From: Batillaria attramentaria | Lineage: Eukaryota; Mollusca; Gastropoda; Batillariidae | DNA length: 64,000 nucleotides | NCBI GenBank assembly: GCA_018292915.2 | Contig: JACVVK020000032.1 | Span: 1,263,501-1,327,500 of the forward strand | Direction: 5' to 3' | In this document: positions 1 to 11,750 of the stretch, piece by piece | How the letters are laid out: each line of letters starts with the position of its first letter | How positions within the stretch are numbered: position 1 is the stretch's first letter | Notes under the pieces: generated by a model | The model's input: the letters and a program-made list of their open reading frames with translations, nothing else | Told to the model about the DNA's origin: nothing | Databases searched by the model: none | Translations under genes and position numbers: made by a program

Positions 1-413
1 AAGCAAATACAGACAAGATGGCCACCAGCCCAATATGTTGTTTCCATTCAGTGACCTGCTGTAGTCACAGTCGTAGTCGTTGTGTCATGTATGCTGCCCG
101 CGCGCACACGCCGAACGCAAGCTCTCTGACATCAAGCATGCTGACATAAAGAAAGTACTGGAAACCCTTTCCGTGCCTCTATGCGCTTGCAAAAACCCCA
201 AACGCATGAGGTCGTGTTAGCTCGCCTAGCTGGTTGACGTCACTAACTTTTTGACGTATGCGAGGTTCTACATGGGTGAATGGATTCTTGTAACAGTCGT
301 GCCCCCTTGACAGAGTTACTTCCAGCAGGCCTGACTGACAGACGATTGCTTACTGGTATCGGAGAAGAGACTCTCTCTCCCTCTCTCTTCAGTAGACGCG
401 CACGCGCGCGAGG

Positions 414-488
<75 letters not shown>

Positions 489-1163
489 TGCTTCTGAGTG
501 TGAGTCAGTGGCTAAAACGAAACCCACTACAGAAATTCCTGCTTTCCACGTATTGTAGAGACTGATCGCGAAAACCCACTGCATTTAGATGCAAAATAAT
601 TTCTAGACCATCCCAGAACATGCTGGTGCAGTAACGTCAGTAGATTACGTCACCTTGGAAAGATTTCGAACCTTTCAGTAGGCTGAGGAATGTTCTAGAT
701 CTGACCTGTTCGGCATGTAAGCAGCCCTGCACGGCGTTCTGGGTTCTTCTTCTTTCATGAATTTGTTCTCCGCGCATCTTCTGTTAATAAAGTATTGGAG
801 TTGTATTCTGTTGTATCCCGTGTCTTCTCTGCGATTGCACGAAGATGGTGACATAGTAGAAGTAAAATACAACACCACGTCTCCAAACAGAGGAATTCGG
901 AAAGAAAGTGGCGAAACACCCCCAAGAAAAAACAGCATCACGTCAATCAATTATGACGCACTTACTTTACGTCAGTGCGCGTGCGTCTCTTCTTCGATGT
1001 TTGTGAGGCGTGTGGCTTGTAGAGGAAATGTGCTGTGAGTACAAATTTTCGAGTCAACTGACGATAACGGCTGCAGGGAATTTTTCTAATTTTTTTAGTA
1101 TATTTTTGATGGCACCCCAGACTCATTACCTATGTATAGTAAGAGTGATTTTGAGATCTAAAA
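1..1163. other. Non-coding stretch at window start, no gene seen
   Basis: No exon with a recognisable protein and consistent splice sites was found. It holds a (CA)n tract at 415-483. A short segment near 35-57 (tgttgtttccatt) recurs at 2218-2247 and 6632-6660, so the left edge is probably also part of a dispersed foldback family. The short open frames at 675-1038 show no family resemblance. Confidence 0.6.
415..483. repeat. (CA)n microsatellite
   Basis: Uninterrupted CA dinucleotide tract of about 69 bp, preceded by a short CT-rich and GC-alternating stretch (acgcgcacgcgcgcg). Confidence 0.95.
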
Positions 1164-2072
1164 TGGGTTCTCCAGTACTTTCATGAGGTATGGGTTACGT
1201 CAAAAGTATAGCAGCGACTACCTCCAAAATCCACCCTGTTTAGAGTCCGTATTTGTGCTATCCATTTCCAAAAACTGGAGTGATTTAGATAAATATTACG
1301 CCTTTAAACGCCAGAAAGCCAACTTTTCTGAAAAGGGCAATAACTCGCAAATCATGTGTGCAATCGTACCTGGATCGGGCCATCTATTCAAAGATCTTGA
1401 TTCATTAAGAAACCCCAAATTTGAAATCGATCGGTTGAGTATTTTCGGAGATATAGGCATCTGAATGGATTCTCCAGCACTTTCATGAGGTACGGTTTAC
1501 GTCAAAAGTATCAGAGCGACTACCTTCAAAATTCACTCTCTTTAGAGTCCGTATTCATGCTATCCATGTCCCAAAACTGGAGTGATTTAGATAAATATTA
1601 CGCCTTTGAACGCCAGAAAGCCAACTTTTCTAAAAAGGGGGATAACTCGCAAATCATGTGTGCAATCCTACCTGGATCGGGCCGTCTGTTCAAGAATCTT
1701 GATTCATTAAGAAACTCAAAATTTGAAATCGATCGGTTCAGTATTTTCGGAGATACAGGCATCTGAACTGGGTTCACATGCAATGTCAACTGAGGTACGG
1801 TTTACGTGAAAACTGTAACAGTGACTATTTCCTACTAGTCAGCCTGTTCAGAATCCGTATTCATGCTATCTACTGCCAAAAAAAAGAAGAAGAGTGATTT
1901 AAGTAAATATTACGCCTGTAAACGACAGACAACCAACTTGTCTCAAAAGGGCGATAACTCCCAAATCACTTAAGCAGTCATCACACGCTGGGTTGCTCTA
2001 ATCTACCATTTTGATATATTCGGATACCCCAAATTTGAAGCCAATCGGTTGAGTATTTTCGAAGAAACAGGC
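1164..2072. repeat. Three tandem copies of a ~302-bp repeat
   Basis: Copies start at 1164, 1466 and 1769 with a related 'tgg(g/a)ttc' head, followed by a shared body (e.g. 'actggagtgatttagata'). Copies 1 and 2 are close to each other; copy 3 is more degraded. Each carries the 'aaaagggcaataactc'-like motif that I associate with dispersed mollusc repeats. Copies 1 and 2 each contain an open frame of exactly 93 codons, but the two products differ at many residues, which fits neutral drift better than protein constraint. Confidence 0.9.
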
Positions 2073-2217
2073 CCGCACATCGCACACACACATACGAACA
2101 GACGGCACTCACTGAGGAGGAGAAGCGCGTTCGGCGCACCATATATGTCAGCATCCATGACGCATGTTGTACCACAGATGCTTGCCTATGAACGTGGAAA
2201 TTTTAGCCCGTCCTATG

Positions 2218-2247
2218 ATGTTGTTTCCATTACTATGGAAACAACAT
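2218..2247. repeat. Short perfect hairpin of a dispersed foldback element
   Basis: A 13-bp arm (atgttgtttccat), a 4-nt loop and the exact reverse-complement arm. The flank 'agcccgtcctatg' just upstream recurs in reverse complement at about 6657-6670 next to a second hairpin (6632-6660). The two sites are therefore copies of one MITE-like element in opposite orientation. Confidence 0.7.
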
Positions 2248-2379
2248 AGAAATGAGAAGCAACACGTGTCACATAAATTAGTGATTTGTCTGTCTGCACT
2301 CAATATTAAACACATTATTATTATTATTATTGTATTTTATTATTATTGTAGCAGAGTGAATGCTTTTGTACACGTACGT

Positions 2380-2424
2380 GTGTGTGTGTGTGTGTGTGCG
2401 CGCGCGCGCGCGCGTGCGCACACG
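2380..2424. repeat. (GT)n-(GC)n alternating purine-pyrimidine tract
   Basis: A GT run passes directly into a CG run and then cacacgcg. This is a strictly alternating, Z-DNA-prone composition. Confidence 0.85.
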
Positions 2425-3777
2425 CGTGCTATGTATACATAGAGTTCGTACCGAGTCGAATCGCGTCATGTCGTGACGCGAGTTGTTCTTGAACGTTATC
2501 AGTGTCAGACATATTAGTTTTTTGTCTGCAGAGTTTGTCTGTCCTTTATCAAACTGATAAGGTATGTACATGTACATGATTGTAATGATCAGTAGATGTA
2601 TCATTAGTAATGCTTTCATGGTATTTGTGTTGTTAACCAGTGCGGCTGGAATGATATAGTCTATAACTCTGAGTAGCTTTGGGAAATCTGAATGTCAGAA
2701 GCAATTTATTTGTCAACAGTATTTTCTATTGTTTTCAGGGTCGTGCGTTTTCAGTTCTTCCTGTTCCTCATTCCTTCCTTCTTTCTTCCGATGTTTTGTT
2801 CATTCCTAGCCTTCCTATTCATCTGTACATAACCATCGAAATAAACATTAAAAGAAACCCAGAGAATCAGTTTATCGTGTCGGCTGAGATAACCCCGACC
2901 TGGATTAGGGTGGTGTTAACCTTAACATTACAACCCTTTTACATTATTACAGTCGTACACTCTTAAGTCGAATGGGGGGGGGGGGGGGGGTGAAATGGAT
3001 TTTTGTTCGACTTATCCGAAGTTTGAATTATCCGCACCGGTCGACGGATAAGGTCGAATTTCGAAGAAGGCTTCTAATTAAGCGAGTTGCACACTTTAGC
3101 CCTCAAGATTCGGCTTGCAAACTGACTATTTCTTACCTGGTCAGCAGAGCTTACTGCTAGAATTATGCTCAACACACTCCTGTAAACTGACATGTCACTG
3201 CATCTCCGTGGCTATGTTGGTAGTTTGTATACTTTAAACTCATTTTGAGCTCAGAGCATTGGTTTGGTCTTAACATAGTCACACATACAATCAACGGGAT
3301 GGAGAAGCCAAGAATTTCTGATGGTGACTGTTTCGTTATTTAGGTTTCCAGCTTATGTCCTTTTCTTTTTTACTTTCAGTCTGTTATTCTGCTCGTTAAG
3401 TCGGCGGCAATGCATGCAAGTAAAATCGAACACGCTTTAGTCCAATGCACAGGAGAAATGGCTTTTTGTTCGACTCATCCGAAGTTTGACTTATCCTTGG
3501 GCAACGGATGAGTCGAATTTCGAAGCGGGCTTCAAGTTAAGCGAGTTGCACCCCCCCCCCCCCGGCACTACTGAAAATGCAAGAAGTGACACTTTTTCCC
3601 TGTCCCTTTTTCCCTGTCCCTTTTTCCCTGGTGCCTTGTGCTTGCTGAGATTTCAGAACTCTCAACTCAATGAAAACCAAACTAAAATTACTTTTATCAT
3701 TATTATTACCATTGTTATTATTTTGTCATAGTGGTAATATATATATTTCAAACACAATCCCGCACAATATGATGCAG
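2425..3777. other. Non-coding stretch upstream of the sulfotransferase-like exons
   Basis: Holds poly-G (2973-2990) and poly-C (3550-3563) runs. A repeated segment, 'cgacttatccgaagtttga' and its neighbourhood, occurs at about 3008-3090 and again at 3470-3550, so it is an imperfect duplication. The missing P-loop exon of the downstream gene was looked for here and not found. Confidence 0.5.
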
Positions 3778-4238
3778 GTGATTTTCGAACCTTACGAGTA
3801 CGCCTACCACTTTGGACCAGAGAGGATGAGCATGCGGTACCCAGAGAGACACGACTCAGAAAGAACTTTCGCCGTTACCAAGACAATACTGGAAATGCCG
3901 TATGAGGGTACCTCCTTTTTTTTTTTTTTTTACCTCGTGTTCTTACAAGTTTTGTGTTTTAAACAGAGCTTTTCCTAACTTTCCTTTTCAGCTTAAAGCA
4001 TTTGACTTTTCCATGTAAATTTCCTACATTAGCTTATTGTTACTTCTCTCTTGAACTTCAACTTCATTTTTGGCCTTCGCGCCTCCAAATTCTTGTTGCT
4101 TCAGGATGTGAAGACCAATCAACAGTCAGATAAACGTCTCTGCGCTACAAAGAAGATGACTTGCGCGCTGTGATGAGAATAACGGTACTTGACGGTACGG
4201 AATAACGGTACGAGATCACAAAGCCAAATCACAATTTC

Positions 4239-4270
<32 letters not shown>

Positions 4271-5172
4271 CGGGCGAAGCAAGAAGCTGAATTATAACCT
4301 CACAGTAACGGATTATTTTGTCTTTGATAGCTGTATCGTGATCCTACAAGCACATTTGTCCACAGACAAAGAGCTGGTGTTCGTGAAGGACATGGCCCGA
4401 GCGCTAACAGGCCGTATCAGCGAGGACTGGATCCCTAAAGGTTACACCCACACCTTCATCATCAGACACCCCAGTCTTGCCATCAGGTCCTGGATCAAAG
4501 GAACGCTAGTGGAGACGTTTGGAGGTGACACTACTTGGCTGCACAAACAGCACACTTCTCTCTTCTACCGTAAAACATACTGAGAAATCCCCCCTTACAT
4601 TTAACCTAAACTTTAATCATGTTTAGTTTTAGGAACGACAAATTACACACCAAACGAAAGGGCAACGTCTTTATTCAGTCAGTGAACTGTTTTCTCGACC
4701 CCTGTTCATGTCAAACGATTTTTAAAAAAAATTGTCTCCTAGAACTACGAGATTGTAATCTCTCCAAAGTAGGCTGGAGACCCGAATCGCCCAAGAAGCT
4801 GAGCGCTTGCCTCCCGACCAGGAATCTGTCGGTTCAAAACCCGATATGGTCCAGATTTGCAAAGACCTTTTTTCGTTTCTTTCAAATCATCTTTGACGTC
4901 TGTCACGAGCGATTTCTCCCGAGGATGTCAAATTAATGTTTCAATTTCAATATTTACTCAAAGAATCTTTTGCGGTTGTCAAAACTGCCGTAATAAAGGT
5001 TCTATGATTGCAAATGTTGCAGTGAAAGGCTACGACGAACCCTTCCGACTGTGGTTCCAGGCTCAAGTGGAGTTATCCCGCTTGTTAAAGAAACTAGGTC
5101 ACAAGATCGTCGTTATGGATGCTGATGATCTTTCGGACAAACCAGGTATAGAACCGTTAAGGACGATGATGG

Positions 5173-5251
<79 letters not shown>

Positions 5252-5856
5252 CACAACGTAGTAAATACACCTTTACACATACTGTTTAACATGCACTTAA
5301 GATTGATTTTCGTTGTTCGCCCCGACCCATCCCACAAGAGATGAATCAAATTAATATATTTATTACAAATAAACAGTCTCAGCCCTTTTGCAAAGCCGCG
5401 GTGACAAAGAGTGGGAAATATTTCACACCGAAAACACATTTCCTCCATACGCCACTTCAAACACTATGATCCGACGGATTCATATCACTGATTGTAAGTA
5501 GCAAGGTCGGACATCCCAAGAAACATTTGCTGTGCACTTGGTGTTTTGCAGAGAACGTGCTCAAAGCCTACTGTCGGGAGGTTGGGCTGGAATACAAGGA
5601 CTCAATGCTGGACTGGAAACCGTTATCAGACTCGGAATTTCAAGAGGTGTTCGGAGAATGGGATCCTATTTGGTTCGAGAACTTGCGATCGTCCAAAACG
5701 ATTTGCAGACCAAGCTGCTCTCCCGTCACTAGATCTGCTGCTGGGGATCGTAATGAAAATAACTCTTCAACAGATCACGAGGACCGTCTACAGAAGATTA
5801 TTGAAGAGTGTCTGCCATACTTTGAAGAGATGTATGAAATGCGTCTGAAAGTATGA
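3778..5856 (+). CDS. Sulfotransferase-like P-loop family protein, 5'-partial, four exons visible
   Basis: Exons are 3778-3907, 4366-4524, 5023-5145 and 5552-5856. All three introns are phase 1 with GT-AG ends, and the joined 717 nt give 238 codons plus a TGA stop. The product resembles the sulfotransferase-like P-loop proteins that are often auto-named 'branched-chain-amino-acid aminotransferase-like'. Exon 1 carries the diagnostic FEPYEYAYHFGPER block, exon 2 the KELVFVKDMA block and an HTFIIRHP strand, exon 3 an LGHKIVVMDADDL strand, and exon 4 the conserved LDWKPL with a helical tail. The N-terminal P-loop segment (W-x-x-P-R-S-x-S-T type) is not visible, so at least one upstream exon is missing. 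Exon 1 begins after 'gatgcag' in phase 0. An alternative in-frame acceptor for exon 2 at 4350 would add five residues. The donor substrate (presumably PAPS) and acceptor are unknown. A (GT)n tract sits in intron 3. Confidence 0.85.
4775..4930 (+). repeat. tRNA-like (SINE) remnant inside intron 2
   Basis: The sequence around 4785-4845 reads like a degenerate tRNA, with a B-box-like 'ggttcaaaacc' at 4831-4841, followed by T-rich sequence. It lies in the intron between the second and third sulfotransferase-like exons. It is too degraded to be a functional tRNA. Confidence 0.4.
5175..5252. repeat. (GT)n then (GA)n microsatellite
   Basis: About 64 bp of GT followed directly by GA repeats. It lies about 30 bp downstream of the third sulfotransferase-like exon, in its last intron. 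Confidence 0.95.
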
Positions 5857-6062
5857 CCGATTTGTTGTTCAATGTAATGAACTGTGATTCAGTTTTTTGC
5901 TTTCTCCATTTTCCCTCTTTTTTCCCCCCCTATGCAACCAGAGTGTGGGAAAAGTAAAGGAACTTCACTTGTGTATAAATCAAATAGTCTTATCTTGAAA
6001 AAGTGCCTGAAATGTCTGAATGTATGAGAATTTTATCGAGAACCCAGCTGTATGTTATGAAA

Positions 6063-6078
6063 GTGTGTGTGTGTGTGT

Positions 6079-6115
<37 letters not shown>

Positions 6116-6202
6116 TGTAGAGCGCTCTAAGCCAGCGTTTGCTGGGATACTGCGCTACACAAAAGCAATTTATTATTATCATTATGAGTAACCATGATGG
6201 CA

Positions 6203-6249
<47 letters not shown>

Positions 6250-6307
6250 ATATACATCAAATATATATGATTGCAAACGATCTTCCTTGTTACGTTCTCT
6301 CTCTCCC

Positions 6308-6352
<45 letters not shown>

Positions 6353-6374
6353 GCGAGAGAGAGAGAGAGAGAGA
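6063..6374. repeat. Cluster of (GT)n, (CA)n, (GT)n and (GA)n tracts
   Basis: Three dinucleotide tracts lie in alternating orientation: GT at 6063-6112, CA at 6204-6246, and GT at 6312-6353 followed by GA to 6374. Neighbouring GT and CA tracts are mutually complementary and could pair in single strands. Confidence 0.9.
6113..6190 (+). repeat. Dispersed repeat tail ending in (TTA)n, copy 1
   Basis: The segment 'gagcgctctaagccagcgtttgctgggatactgcgct', read in pieces, is shared with 26520-26600 and 63515-63595. Each copy ends in a TTATTA run, and the first two follow a (GT)n tract. This looks like the 3' end of a retroposed element. Confidence 0.75.
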
Positions 6375-6539
6375 CGGCCGACATGAACTCGTTGAACCGG
6401 ACACACAGACACAGGCCTGCCGTTCTCATCTCATTATAAGTTGAGCGAGATCAATAGAGAAGCCAATCAGCTGTCCCCAGCGGTGCCACGAGGGCCTGGT
6501 TCACGGGCACACATACTTAAACAGCTTGGCTATCCTGTC

Positions 6540-6670
6540 TGGTGTCCGGAGCTACACCATGTATGATGTACCACAAGTGCATCTTTCACTCATTTCGTAA
6601 CGCGCACAAGTATCCCACGTTTTTATGTTGTTTCCACTACGGAAAACAACATCATAGGACGGGCTACATT
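6540..6670 (-). repeat. MITE-like foldback, inverted copy of the 2.1-2.25 kb element
   Basis: Contains the hairpin at 6632-6660, followed by 'cataggacgggct', which is the reverse complement of the segment upstream of the 2218-2247 hairpin. The 'gtaccaca' segment is shared as well. No coding capacity was seen. Confidence 0.5.
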
Positions 6671-7066
6671 TGTTACCCTTCCTTCGGTTTTGGCTCAGTA
6701 TGCGAGGATCAGGCAAGAGTAATAGAACGGTTCTTTAACAACTCTTTTGCAAGGGAGAACGTTTTGCCTATAATTATGTTCTGTTCCATGATTTGGATTT
6801 TTGTGTCGTCTGTGCGTTGGAGGGACGGCAAATATTGACGGTTGTTGAAGCCTCCATCAGTTTATAGGTGATTATAGGCATGGGTAGTGAGGAAGGGTCT
6901 GGCGAAAGTTATGACGATTTGGAAGATAGTTTTGAGCCAGAACGACAAGGAAGGAAAGAGGAAGACCTGTGTGGAGGCGAGTGCAGTGTTACAAGTGAAA
7001 CTGAGATTTTCGAAACTGGAAGCATACATGACGAAATCAGGAGGGGGTAAAGTCGTTCTCGTGTTC

Positions 7067-7068
<2 letters not shown>

Positions 7069-7131
<63 letters not shown>
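7069..7131. repeat. (GT)n microsatellite
   Basis: About 62 bp of GT followed by a T-rich and G-rich stretch. Confidence 0.95.
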
Positions 7132-7134
<3 letters not shown>

Positions 7135-8619
7135 CTTTTTTTTTTTGGTGGGGGGAGGGGTCTTTGTTTTTTTTTCTGTTTTTGTTTTATTTTTGTTTTC
7201 CTGTACCCCCAGAGGGTCGGAAAAATAAACTTGACTTGCGGAATGTTCGAGACAGAAGATACTTGAAACACACAAACGAATAATAATAATAATGAGTGTG
7301 CAATACTCCCACCAAGCCAAATTTAAAATTAATTATGATTTTTTTTTTATAATGCACATGGTTTGAACTCAAGGCACGGCCATGGGAGGAAAATCCCCCA
7401 ATAATCCATCCGCATGTCGATGGTGTTTCCTTCCCATACTCCTCTACCGTTATTTGGTGAAAGGGCCTAAGACCCATGGCTTTGATATGCGCTTATGCCC
7501 TTTCACCATATAACGCAGAACTGCAACTAGCTAGCTGGATTTCAAGAGCACACATGCCTCGTCACGTTTAGATAATTAGGCTGGAGGGCGGAGGGCGGAC
7601 CATGCATACATTCGCGTGGAAGACGAAACTGGGGCCCAAGACATTTCACAGAGACCGCGCCGGTGAAGTAAGCGGGAATCTGGATTTCCACAACAGCAGC
7701 AAGACATAAACCAAGCCCTGGTTAATCCGATACAAAAGAACAGGCATTCGCGGGAAACACTACAGATCTGAAGACGGATGGTAGCAACGTAGTGGTATGA
7801 AACGATGGGGGGAAAATCCGTGTATTCAGTGAGGACCGCACGATCAATAGTAAACAGATCGTGCCGGCTGTTCACGGACATAAGACGACCCATAGGAATG
7901 GGGAAAGGGAAGCAAGTATTCCAGGCTTCTGATTAACAAATCTTATTGTTAGCCGACGGGTAAAAAGTAGTTGCCACAGCAACAATGCTCCCTTCCCTCC
8001 TCCCCCCCCCCCAAAAAAAAAAGGAAATGGAAAAAACCCATCATCGGCAACCTGCCGTTTTATTCAGGTCACGACAGTTGCCCATCGCCTACAGCACCCA
8101 GACAAAAAAAAGTTCGTAGTGTTTCCCCAGCCAGATAATCCCTACTGTAGGCAACCGAGAAGTCCCTCTTTTATTTTCTGGAGGCGCAGAACTTTTAGCT
8201 CTGTCGCAGAGGAAGTACGAAGAAAAACGCCCAACAGAAGGACCTACTGGCGGTCTCAACCACGCCTGTGCTATTTTATGGGCGCTCAGGAAATCCCCCT
8301 AGACCTCACTGTAGTTCCTCTAGCAGCGGTCACAACTGTCATTGTTCTCGCGTCTTTCCCGTCACTTGTGAGTTATCTATTCGCATTTCTGTCGAAAATG
8401 ACATTGTCAAGGGTGCTGCAAAAAGGGAACATTTCGAGCAATATACTCATCGAATTACCGACAGGAATGTATCAGAAAAAGGGAAGCGAAACTGACTGAA
8501 AGTGGAATTATAAACTAAAAGCAACAAAAAAGGAAAAATAAAGAAAAATATACACACAATCCAACGCCTCCATAGTCAGACACCGAATAACATAAAATGA
8601 GGGGTTGGGGGGGGGGGGG

Positions 8620-8681
8620 GGGGGCTCTCATAACACAGTCCATGGTTTCCTCTCACCAAAGGATGGGTGTTGTGGTTTGTT

Positions 8682-8712
<31 letters not shown>

Positions 8713-8760
8713 GGCCTCTCACAACCCAGTCCATGGTCTACTGACAACAAAGGATGGGTG

Positions 8761-8830
<70 letters not shown>

Positions 8831-8858
8831 TTAATTTTATTATTTTACTATCACCAAC

Positions 8859-8927
<69 letters not shown>

Positions 8928-9100
8928 CATAGAGTTGTCTTTTGTTTACCAGAGGTATTTCCCATTTGTTTTTGTATGTCAGTCCTGATGAAGGCACAAT
9001 GCCGAAACGTCGACGTGTGACTATGAAATGTGTCTTGTAAGGTAAGTTGTTCTTATTTTTTCCCTTTTGTTGCTGCTTCTTGAAATGCAGTTTCAAAGAG
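8620..9100 (+). mobile_element. Penelope-like-type repeat with hammerhead-like core, copy 1
   Basis: Two direct copies of a 'ccatggt...aaaggatgggtgttgtg' module (about 8640-8670 and 8730-8765) are followed by two (GT)n tracts and then by 'ctgatgaaggc' / 'gccgaaacgtcgac' at 8985-9014. The same order recurs at 41138-41520, so this is one repeated element. The CTGATGA / GAAAC arrangement with a short GGC-GCC stem resembles a minimal hammerhead ribozyme, a motif described in Penelope-like retroelements. The element class is inferred; no reverse transcriptase is present. Confidence 0.5.
8762..8925. repeat. Two (GT)n tracts
   Basis: GT runs at 8762-8828 and 8863-8925, separated by a 34-bp AT-rich spacer. 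Confidence 0.95.
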
Positions 9101-9251
9101 ATATCGTGGACACTTTCTACTTCCGACTGACAAAGGACCACTTTAGGATGGCCAGAGTCTGAAAAGTATCAAAAGAACAAGCATAATTATAATACCGTAG
9201 GGCCAGTCCGCCTATTCTTAGTTTTCCTTTCCACGCAATGCCAAAACAGGA

Positions 9252-9300
9252 GTGTGGGTGGGGGTGTTTGGGAGTTTAACGTCCTTTTCCACCAAGTATC
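9252..9300 (-). repeat. SINE-A 3' fragment
   Basis: 'gggtgtttgggagtttaacgtccttttccacca' (in pieces) is the reverse complement of the 3' half of the tRNA-headed SINE seen complete at 51341-51510. Confidence 0.7.
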
Positions 9301-10834
9301 CAAAACAGGAAAGATTCTAAGTGGACACAGTATGTTATAGGTTACACGACATCTTATCCATCACAATCAACTCATCTAAAAACTGAAACCAAAAGGTACC
9401 TGATGATAGTATTGGTCAGAGTGTGCACTGCACTGAATTCTCTTAGTCTAGACCTCAACCTTCAATGATGGTTGGAGAGCAGAAATAGAACAGGAACGCC
9501 CAAAGCATATCTTCGATTTTCAAGCGTATCAATGATAACAGTTGACATGGGCTGAACGTACTGAGCGTCCCTGATCACTGTATGGAATTATAACACTTTT
9601 TCTCTCTTTCAGTTCAGGTCCAGGTCTGCCGATCGGTTCCACCATTATCGCCCTGTCTGGCTGTCGTGACGTATAAACAGTGAGTCCTGTCTGTGGATGG
9701 CCCCAGGGGGAGCTCAGCACGGGCAGCTAACTACTCCAAAACTCCTAAGAAAATGACCGTTTTCTCCCTTACGCCAGGGGTTAAACTCATAATGCACTGG
9801 CCTCCAATTATCCGGTAATCGATACAAATCTCTCAGAGGAGATGCTCCTACACGTATGCCTGTAGTTTTGAGAACAGCGGACCGATGAAAGAGGAACCAC
9901 CCCTTTGACATAGACAGAGTAACTGATAATAAAAACCACTATAAACTTCTAGAACGAACACTGCCCTTTTTTTTTCTTTGGGGGGGGGGGGGGGGATCCG
10001 ATTTTTTCCAGTTCTACACCACCGATGGTCGTCCACATGGACACAATTGCGGAAGTATATGTTGATCGATCTTGTGTAACTAATCTTGTGTATCCCACTG
10101 ACCTAATTGTGGAATCGCAAAACGGTTGGAGAGGGCTGTTTCCACGGTTGAAACTAGGAAATTGTCAAAACGCAGATTTTGAAGATCTGCGGAACAAATC
10201 AATGATAATATTTCTAAAGAAATTTCCGGAGGTTTTTCTTTGCGCGTTCGTTTTCGTGGCATTCATCACAATGAACACAGCTGAAATTCTCTGGCGCTTA
10301 GGTTTTTAACAAAATTAATTCACACTGCTTGGAAGAGACGAAAACAGCGGCAGGTTTCTTCGACAAAGTGCATCAGTCTTCGTGGAATTTATTACATGTA
10401 CAATGATCAAAACCGAACATTTGTGACGCGTCTGTTTTTTGATAAAATTCAGCAAGTCAGCTTTTTTTTCTTCTCAGAAGTCATTCTTAGAGCAAAAAAG
10501 TTGCTAGGATGACTCAATTTATCATAATTAAAGCTTTCACTCAAAATTACAGAAATCTACGCGAATCGCCAAACAAACGTTCTTTCCTATGGTTATCAAC
10601 AATCCAGTATATCAGGTTGTTTGCAGTGAAGAAAATTAAATTCCGCAGCTCAAGTTTTCCGTGTGGCTGACGGAATGTCGCTTCTGCGCATTTTTCCCGT
10701 GCAAAAAGCACGTTTGCCCGCTGGTCATGGCCATTTAGCTTGGAATGTGCAATCCAGAGGCGGGAATCTTTCCAAACTTATGTGAAGGCGGAAGCCAGAT
10801 GAAGTAATGTGCTTGCGCGCGCGCGCACCCCAAG

Positions 10835-10913
<79 letters not shown>

Positions 10914-10929
10914 CTCTCTCTCTCTCTCC
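10835..10929. repeat. (CT)n-(AC)n-(CT)n composite microsatellite
   Basis: A 60-bp AC tract is flanked on both sides by CT repeats, preceded by a GC-alternating run. Confidence 0.95.
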
Positions 10930-11676
10930 TCCTCCTCTTCCTTTGACTTTTTCACTTTTCCGGCCTGCACTTTTCTAGCGGCGAAATCGGAAACAAAACC
11001 AGACAAGACATCTGCAAAAACCTGTGATCGGGCCGCTGTTACATGCAAACCATTAGCACAGAAGCGGCTGCATGCCTGACATTTTTTTTTTTCTGCTTTG
11101 TTTTCCTTCTATGTTATCGGCAAAAACACGGCTCTCACAGAGGCAGTTTGCGCCGCCTAGCATCAAGTGGCCGCCAAATCCCCTCGAGGAGTGTTTAGGA
11201 AGAGCAGCGAGCAAACACAGGCAAGAACGGCCATATGCAGATTATGGACGGGCGGGCGTGCAGCCGGGTAAGCGCGTTGAGTAATGTTGTATCTACGGTT
11301 AGATTATCTTAGGCCTTTCACAGGGCCCATACAATCATCAGTCTCCATCTACGTCAAACTAACTACTAGTCGGCTAAGATAAGCCATCAGTGTTTTTCTT
11401 TATTTACAGCATCAGGTCTTGCATCATTGAAACTGCTTACAATTGCAAGCATTGTGTGTACAGTAAAGCGTTTGTGGTGCTTGTTGTCATTGGCGCGCCG
11501 TAGCGGGATTTGACAAGACGCCACGTGAGTGACGTGGCCCCTGTTTGCTCATATTCAGACTTTTTTCCTGCTTGTTTCTTGGCTAGGATAAGCGTGTTGT
11601 GTTTCTCTGTTACAAAAGCACCAGTCTCGCTTTGAAACTTCTTAAAATTACAGGTATTTTGTGTGCCGTAAAGCGA

Positions 11677-11678
<2 letters not shown>

Positions 11679-11749
<71 letters not shown>
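11679..11749. repeat. (GT)n microsatellite
   Basis: Uninterrupted GT tract of about 70 bp. Confidence 0.95.

Positions 11750-11750
<1 letters not shown>

Larger units (their letters stand above)
5857..8596. other. Intergenic stretch rich in microsatellites, no gene seen
   Basis: After the stop at 5856 no further exon is supported. Contents are listed separately: GT/CA tracts, a dispersed SINE-tail repeat at 6113-6190, and a foldback copy near 6540-6670. An acidic open frame at 6868-7050 (60 codons) has no recognised family and is not called. A retroelement-like tail 'cccccagagggtcgg...aataaa' lies at about 7206-7230 and has a relative at about 7256-7280 in the 27-kb coordinate range (27256-27280). 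Confidence 0.5.

Noticed and set aside
1183..1766. Two tandem 93-aa open frames starting MRYGLRQKY
   Set aside because: They belong to a 302-bp tandem repeat. The copies differ at many residues, the third copy is broken, and there is no sign of selection on the protein.
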